Source: Zygnema cylindricum | Lineage: Eukaryota; Streptophyta; Zygnematophyceae; Zygnematales; Zygnemataceae | Direction: 5' to 3' | DNA: 64,000 nt | Assembly (NCBI GenBank): GCA_037447655.1 | Contig: JBBHKE010002292.1 | Location: 114,441-178,440 of the forward strand | Shown here: positions 57,507 to 64,000 of the stretch, piece by piece | How positions within the stretch are numbered: the stretch's first letter is position 1 | Layout of the letters: each line of letters begins with the position of its first letter | Position numbers and translations under genes: made by a program | Notes under the pieces: model-generated | Databases searched by the model: none | Seen by the model: the letters and a program-made list of their open reading frames with translations, nothing else | What the model was told of the DNA's origin: nothing

Positions 57507-59852
57507 TTACTTTTTTTTGTCCTTAGAATATGCAATTTCTTGAAGTATTGACAAAGTTTCTTTGCGAATCTGGAGCCGTATTCACCAATTTGCCCCAAAA
57601 AGGAAGGGAAAAAGAAGAAAAAGAAAAACAAAAGAAGAAGAAAAGGAAAAAAGAAGATCAGTCGACCAATTTTTCACCACAAGTCAAACACATGACAACA
57701 GTATATAATAAACGATAATAAAAAGGTAAAGACTTATATTAAAATAGTAAATACTAATAACTGGTCAAAGTTGAATAAATATTAGTAAGTAAGCGAAAAT
57801 AGAAGTAAACAGTGAAATCGCTATTAGTGTTACAAACGCTAATTCGATAACCAGTTTTATTTGCTCTCTGACCACAAAATAGAGTTATTAAATAATAATA
57901 CTAATAAGTTACTTCCTTAACCCTAATTTTTTAAACAATTTAAAAACAACCTCGTCATTTGAAATGAATTATAATTAATTATACAAATAAAACCTAATAA
58001 TAACACAACCCTATAAACCTAATAATTACACACAGATATATGATAACAATATACTAAAAAGAAGGTAAAAGACAGTAAACAAAAATAAGAAGGTAAATAC
58101 TAACAAATTGTCATAGATGAATGACTAATAAAGTAAACAGAAATCAAGTACATAGAAGGGGGAGAAGTGGAGAGGGGAAGAGGGGGAGAGAGGGAGAGAG
58201 GGAGAGGGGGAAAGTAATATCCTTACCCATTCAAGCTGTTGGGCTCCTCTGGGTTCCGGGCCCAAATAGAGCTCTCCTGTGACCTGAAAAAAACAAAAAA
58301 ATAAATAAAACAAAGTCAAAATCAGAAAAAGATTACATTTAAACAGAAAATACTTCGAAAGTACAATACAATACGTCAGATAAAAACACCACAGAATAAA
58401 GTAAAATAAAGTTTGATTCAAAAATAGAAAAAACTGATGATGATAAACTAAAACCAAGATGAAGTAAATATTATATTGAATAGGATTTCCCGATAATCGA
58501 TTTGAACTTTTTGGAAAGATCACGATAACCGATAATATCGAATCGATAACTAATATCGTCAATTATCGCAATATATCGATTAATCGATATCACAATATCG
58601 TCAGTATCCATACCGTCCTTTTATTTCTGTATTTTTATTCCCGTACTATTCAAACGTTTTAGTTCCCAAACCCTCGAACATGCCACAGTACTTTTACGTC
58701 TGTACCGTAATCAATTGCCCTATGATTTTTATTTTATATATATACCGAATGTTTGACTTTGATCCTCGATTTTTACATTTCAGATTATGTGCGGAGAAGT
58801 TCCGGCCAATCAAGTGTTCGGTCACGATTTGGTGAGATATCATTTTTGTTTGTTATAGATTTACTTACTGTATAAACTTTCTCTATTTTATTGGTCGATT
58901 ACCACCTGTTATCGCAGTATCGATAGTTAACAGCAAACTGGATAAGTGCTGAATATCAATAATTAATGGGAAACTCGATAAATATAAAATTTTGGCATAG
59001 AGATACTAATACGATATATCAATATTGCAAAAGCCGAGAATTCGCTCGATATACTACTTAATGATAAAATATTACAGTAATAATAATTCAATAATTCTAT
59101 TTAACAATATAACAATATAACAATGTAACAATATAACAATATAACAACATAACAATATAACAATATAACAATATAACAATATAACAATGTAACAATATAA
59201 CAATATAACAATATAACAATATAACAATATAACAATATAAGTAATATAATAACACAATAGTATAATATGATCAATAAAAGCCATCGGGTGAAGCTTCTTC
59301 AAAGAGGGAAAAAGTTTTTTGGGGAGTGAGGGAGGGGGGAAGGTGGGGAGGGGAGGGGCAGGGGGTAGGACAGGGGAGGGGAGGGCGAGGGGAGGTGCGA
59401 GGGAGAGGGGGAGGCAGAGGGGGAAGGAGAGAGGGGAGGGAGAGGGGAGGGAGAGTAGGAGGGCGAGGGGAGGGGAGGAGGAGGGGGTAGGGGTGGAATG
59501 GAGGAATATTAATCAGGTTTCACCGAAAGAAAGAAAGGGATGCAGAGAGGGGGAATAAGGTGATGAAGGTTAAGAGGGAAGGAAGGGAGGCAGAGAAGGG
59601 ATTAAACAGAAGATGACCTGTACTTTATTAAGAGAATCGAGGAAAGCTCCGGGTCGAACTGGAAGATCTACTTTTGCTTTTTTTCCCTGTGACCCAATAT
59701 CCAAAAACGTGCCGATTAACTTCTAGCATCCTCTCCCTCCCCCTCCCTCTCCCTACTCCTTTTCCCCTCCTCCTCCCCCTCCCCCTCCCCCTCCCCCTCC
59801 CCTTCCTCTCCCCCTTCTCTCTCTCCCTTCCCCTCCCTTTCCCTCCTCTCCC

Positions 59853-59915
<63 letters not shown>

Positions 59916-62900
59916 CTGTCTGTGTGTCCATGCCTCTTCATCTTCATTCCTCTCTTCCTCACTTTCCCCTCTATCCTCTCTCATCCCTCCCCTTGCCTCT
60001 CCCCTCTCTCCTCTCTATATTCTCCCCTCTCCTTTGTCCTCTCTCCTCCTTTCACCCTTATCCCTTCTAAAAAAGAAAAAAAGGGAGAAAAAAAGTCAGG
60101 AAAAAAGAGAAGAGGAAAAAAAACACACTCACCTTCCTCTTCTTTTTCGGTTTCACAACTTCCGGCCCCTTCTCCTCTCCTTCTCCTCCTCTCTCCTCTC
60201 CCTCTCCCCCTCCCTCCTCTCCCTCTCCCTCTCCCTCTCCCTCCTCCGGTAAGTCCTTTCCCTCCTCCTCCCCCTTTAACACTTGCGAAATTCTTTCCCG
60301 AAGATTGGGTCCACTCATGGGCATAAGTTTGCCCATAAAATCCACCTGTCAAATTTGACACATATTTTAGTGTGGATTTTTTGATTTCAATTTTGGTTTT
60401 GTGGGTTTATTGGTTTCGGTTTTGGTTTTGATTTTGGTTTTTGTTTTGATTTCATTTATCTATTACTTTTTTCTTTGTCTATTGCTTTATTTTTTCTATT
60501 TACTAAAATATACTATCATTAGTGAGGGAGGGAGGGAGGGAGGGAGGGAGGGAGGGAGGCAGGGAGGGAAAGGATGAGAGAGAGTACATGGTTTCTTGGA
60601 ACGTTTCAATATTTCCATGAATCATTTCTTGTAAGAGTGGAGGGAGGGAGGGACGGAGGGAGGGATGGAGGGAGGGAGAGAGGGGGAGAGGGAGGGGAGG
60701 AGAGAGAGTACATGGTTTCTTGGAACTTTTCAAATTTTGAGTAAATCATTTCTTGTAAGAGGGAGGGGAGAGAGGGAGGGAGGGAGGGAGAGGGGAGAGA
60801 GGGAGGGAGAGAGAGAGAGAAAGAGAGGAAGATAGAGTAATGGTTCTCGGAACGTTATGAAATTTTTGTGTATCGTTTTTTGTAAGAGAGAGGGAGGGAG
60901 GGAGGGAGAGAGGGAGAAAGGGAAGGAGGGAGGGATGGAGGGAGGGAGGGAGGGAGAGAGGGAGAGGAGGAGAGAGAGAGGCAGAGAGGAATAGGAGGAG
61001 AGAGGGAGAGGAGAGAGAATACATGGTTTCTCGGAACGTTTCGAAATTTCCGTTTATCATTTCTTGGATCGTGAATTCCCCCTCCCATAAAACTTCGAGC
61101 TTCCTCTCTCGCCAAAACCATTCGAGCCAAAAGAGGACGATCTTGAATACTTTTGTTTTCCTCCATTCCCTAAAAAGAGATGTATTTTTCATATACAAAA
61201 CACAAAAAATAAGATACAAACTCAACAAGAAACACCAAAATCGAGAGACGTAATCATAAACAAACAATATTTCCGTATAAAGACATCGAAAATAAGGTAC
61301 AAATTACAAAAGAAACTCAAAAGACATTGTCATAAAGACGATAGCAAACATAATTATTGATAGAAGTATAAACTTAGGGTTAAAATAAATCCTAGTGACA
61401 ACCCTTGCAGAAGTTGAATCCCCAACACATGACTCAAGCATTGTTTTGTATAACTTTTACGCGATATTGAACTTTTTGCTTTTTTCAATAAAATACTTCC
61501 GTAAATTGTTTCAACTTCACTTTGTTAACTTTAGTAAACATATTCCAGTTATCAGCTTGCATTTGCGAACCTTTTTGTGTTTTTTGGCTTGTTTTGTAAA
61601 TAATTTATGTATTTTCTTTATTTCAATCATAATTTTGCGAGCTTTTACATAATATTGATACGTATTTGGTTTTCTTTGGTAAAAAACCTCTTGTTTCAAG
61701 GTTACGGGCAAATCTCTACAAATTTCGTGCATACTAATTTTGAACCAATGTTATATTTGGAAACCACAATTATTCCAAAAGCGATACTAAATCAGGTTTA
61801 CCACTCATAAAAGTCAGACAGTCAGGTTTACTACTCACAGGATCAACATTAAAAACACTCCCGGAATCCACACTAAATCAGGCTTAGCACTCGTAGACAG
61901 TACAACAAGTTTACCATCTCTAAAGTTCACACTAAATCAGGTTTACCACCTCTAGAACCCACACTAAATCATGTTTGCCCTCACATTGTCCACACTAAAT
62001 CACGTCCACCACCCCTAGCATCCACACTAGTTCAGGTTAACCACTCCTAGAACCCACACTAAATCAGGTTTACCGTTCATGAAATCGAGACTAAATTAGG
62101 TTTATTACTCACATGAATGAGATCATCTGCTTGTTGAATGATGTCGTCAAGATTACTTCCCGGAATCTCTAACTTTCCACCACTCAAAGTATCGAAAATT
62201 CCTCCTCCGGCAATGGCTCTTCGCAAAATATCTTGTCGACTCGATTTCGATTCCGTTGCCGTTAAAAGACTCATAACACGAACCTGAGTGTAAAAAAGCC
62301 CATTACTATTTCGGGTTTCGACTCAGACTTGGACCAAAAGACTACTTTTTTTCGGTTTTGACTGAAAATTGAGCCTACAGAATGTTATTTTCGTAATTCG
62401 GCTCAAAGTCAAACCTTAAGTTTAAAAATTTTAAGTAATCGATTCAAAATTGGATTGAAGTATGAATCGTCAGTTTTTGACTCAAAATTGAATCGAAGGT
62501 ACACAAAAAAAAAGACTGTTATAGAAGACAAAGAAGGTCAAATGTTGCATTGCATTTATTCTTTATTGGAGTTTGTAGTTCAGTTTCTCAATTTTTCAAG
62601 TTTCTTCAAGCACCTCTTAAAAAAGAAGTGAAATACCATAAAGGACGCCGGTAAATCATTAATAGTGTGGATGGACCCATCGAAAATTTAGGAAATATAA
62701 TATTATGTTTTAATGTAATTTGATAGTTCCAATCATCTCACATATAACCAATATTGACATATGTGAAATTTTGTACCATTCATTTGTTTAATACATTTGT
62801 TTAATATATTTGTTTATATCGTAAAAAAATCGACCTCGGCAAATTATATCCTCGGCAAATTTTTAACTTGAATTGAGTAGATAAAAAAATAAACTTTTTC

Positions 62901-63869
62901 AGAAAATACTGAATTCTTTAAAAAAATAATTTGTAATACCTGTGGAGGGAATTGTGCAGTTAATTGTGCCAAAACTTCCGTTTTTACGGTCTCCAAAAGT
63001 TCTTTTCGCTGTCCACCAAAACCCATCTCAGGAGATTATTAAAAGCAATGTATTATTAATTTAAAAGTCTTATTTAATTTTATCTAAGATGTTTATAAAG
63101 ATAAACATCTTATAAATATTAATTTACTAAGATGAAGGTCTTATTAATACAAACTAAATTAAGTTTAAGGTCTTATTAACATTAAGGCCTTCTTGAATTT
63201 AAGGTCTTGCTAAGATAAAGATCCTAAAAAGATTACCATATAAATATAAAGATCGCCCTAATATTCTCAAAAACCAAAAAGGGGAATTACAGTCGAATAT
63301 ATAAAAACCAAAAAGGGGATTCTGAGTAGAATTCAGAAAAAAAAAAAGAAGAATTCCAGCAAGAATCTAAAAAACCACAATAGCAAAAAAAAAACCCTAA
63401 ATTTTTAATAAAACTCTCAATAAAACTCCCAATAAAATTCTTATCAATAAAGTTCTCAATAAAATTCTCAGGGAGATTACACTATGAATCATCATTTTTG
63501 TCAAAAACTCTAATACAGTCCGGTGTTTTTGCCCACCGACCACGAAATAGTTTCGATGACACTAACGGTTTTCTTTAACGCTAAATCTTTAAAAGGTTCA
63601 AAAACACCCACGGCAATCGAAACTCAATTAGAATCAAAGCCCTTAGAAACCCTATAACCAAACCTCATACTTTAGTTACTCTAACAAATGATACGCGATG
63701 TACCGTTTCCCACCTGCAAATCCATTTCTGATTCTTTTAATTCGACGTCGAGAGCCATAAGAAAAGTTCGGTCGAGTCGATCCAAATGCTTTCGGACCGC
63801 AAATTCTGCACAGATAGAGAGAGCTTCTTTTTCGTCCACATCCTCGTCATCCTCCATGGATTTCTCCAG
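57507..63869 (-). CDS. Unrecognised conserved protein, C-terminal 297 aa (7 exons; 5' end beyond window)
   Basis: Exons 63869-63714, 63026-62940, 62283-62113, 61169-61023, 60345-60133, 58283-58227, 57569-57507, all phase 0 and all with usable splice sites. The 5' part runs off the window edge. Order of elements: acidic start (KSMEDDEDVDEKEAL), an amphipathic segment (VRKHLDRLDRTFLMALDVEL), MGFGGQRKELLETVKTEVLA, LRRAIAGGGIFDTLSGGKLE, LDDIIQQADDLIH, RPLLARMVLAREEARSFMGG, DFMGKLMPMSGPNLRERISQ. A Glu/Gly insertion ending PKKKRK follows, then LYLGPEPRGAQQLEWIRKET and a basic C-terminus. The wording is clearly protein-like and helical, without membrane segments. I do not recognise the family. Two exons are embedded in GGGA/CCTC microsatellite, which has probably written the Glu/Gly insertion into the protein. 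Confidence 0.72.
58485..59060. repeat. ATCGATA-rich, family-A-related debris
   Basis: Dense CGATAATCGAT, ATCGATTAATCGATATC and similar palindromes in the intron between 58284 and 60132. Ends are not recognisable, so no element is delimited. Confidence 0.45.
58784..58831 (+). other. Orphan candidate exon, 48 nt
   Basis: TTACATTTCAG acceptor, 16 open codons (IMCGEVPANQVFGHDL) and GTGAGA donor on the plus strand, opposite an intron of the minus-strand gene. No partner exon found. Either chance or a piece of a nested gene. Confidence 0.2.
59098..59245. repeat. (AACAATAT)n microsatellite
   Basis: About 18 near-perfect 8-bp units. The Ile/Val/Leu/Tyr-rich frame on the minus strand is a by-product of the repeat. 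Confidence 0.95.
59310..59510. repeat. GGGA/GGGGA-rich microsatellite
   Basis: Purine-rich on the plus strand. Open frames over it are compositional. Confidence 0.9.
59730..60060. repeat. CCTC/CT microsatellite block
   Basis: (CCCTCC)n, then (CT)n at about 59860-59915, then CTCTCC variants. A 192-codon Ser/Leu/Pro frame across it is compositional. Confidence 0.9.
60520..61022. repeat. GGGA arrays interleaved with three copies of the adjacent exon's 3' end
   Basis: Tracts of (GGGA)n alternate with about 55-bp units at 60578-60638, 60706-60762 and 60834-60885. Each unit contains ATGGTTTCTYGGAACGTTT followed by ATCATTTCTTG or close variants. The same sequence ends the exon at 61023-61075. On the minus strand two of the units also keep the donor context CCAT|GTACTC. 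Confidence 0.85.
61780..62110. repeat. Minisatellite (CACACTAAATCAGGTTTACCACTC)
   Basis: About nine units of 33-37 bp ending in CTAGAA(CC). Lies in the intron directly after the donor of exon 62113-62283. Confidence 0.85.
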
Positions 63870-64000
63870 CTGCAAAGAAAGAGAGAGGGAGAGAAAGCAA
63901 AAGAGAGAGGGAGAGTGAGGGAGGAAGAGAGGCAAAGAGGGAGGGGAGGGAGGGAGAAAGGGAGAGAGGGGGAAGGTGAAGGGGAAAGGGAGAGGGGGAG
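63870..64000. repeat. GA-rich microsatellite at window edge
   Basis: Plus-strand purine run; on the minus strand it is the polypyrimidine tract of the acceptor at 63870, so it is intronic for the unnamed gene. Confidence 0.85.

Noticed and set aside
57530-57718. Plus-strand open frame MQFLEVLTKFLCESGAV followed by a Lys/Glu-rich tail
   Set aside because: It is antisense to the last exon of the minus-strand gene (57507-57569), which fits splice phase and context better; the Lys-rich part is that exon's polypyrimidine tract.
59072-59302. Hydrophobic Ile/Val/Leu/Tyr repeat protein
   Set aside because: Produced by the (AACAATAT)n microsatellite; no splice or start context.
59674-60361. Long Ser/Leu/Pro frames (plus) and Arg/Gly/Glu frames (minus) over the CCTC block
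   Set aside because: Compositional. Only the part from 60133 to 60345 on the minus strand is supported, because it has splice sites and a non-repetitive N-terminal half.

Overview
This is a eukaryotic nuclear window, most likely from a streptophyte (a charophycean alga or early-diverging plant). The evidence is a plastid-type ketoacyl-ACP synthase I, an organellar single-stranded-DNA-binding protein with the plant PDF motif, a CKS1 ending in the plant-like PLNY tail, and a UVR+ApaG protein. All genes are split by long GT-AG introns, many of them filled with private minisatellites and CT/GA microsatellites. The species assignment is inference.

Layout: 1-9.4 kb is dominated by a diverged segmental duplication (copy A about 945-3027, copy B about 5198-9437) of the promoter and first exon of the UVR/ApaG gene. 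Copy B is riddled with transposon insertions that copy A lacks. Copy A ends in a 204-base sequence that is the exact non-complemented reversal of copy B, abutting a 10-N gap. The intact UVR/ApaG gene (9186-13273, +) converges on KAS1 (15397-23389, -, 9 exons). The stretch 23.4-30.7 kb holds inverted-repeat transposons and no gene I can support. A tail-anchored coiled-coil protein (30744-32957, +) contains an Asn-rich stretch encoded by telomere-like hexamers. After 6 kb of repeats comes a small GRELF-motif protein with a 20-nt micro-exon (39318-40807, +), then CKS1 (42860-43801, -) and an unrecognised single-pass membrane protein (46401-49410, -). The latter diverges from the OSB gene (51451-55080, +). 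The last gene (57507-63869, -) encodes a protein I cannot name; its 5' end lies beyond the window.

Four families of non-autonomous inverted-repeat elements were resolved: a hAT-like family with 8-bp target duplications, a roughly 220-bp foldback family, a 1-kb element with an 8-bp duplication, and a 280-bp element. There are also non-LTR retrotransposon remnants. Exon models rest on splice sites and reading-frame closure across every junction; no transcripts were available. The genes do not form a pathway. Three may act in organelles (KAS1, OSB, possibly UVR/ApaG) and one is a cell-cycle factor.
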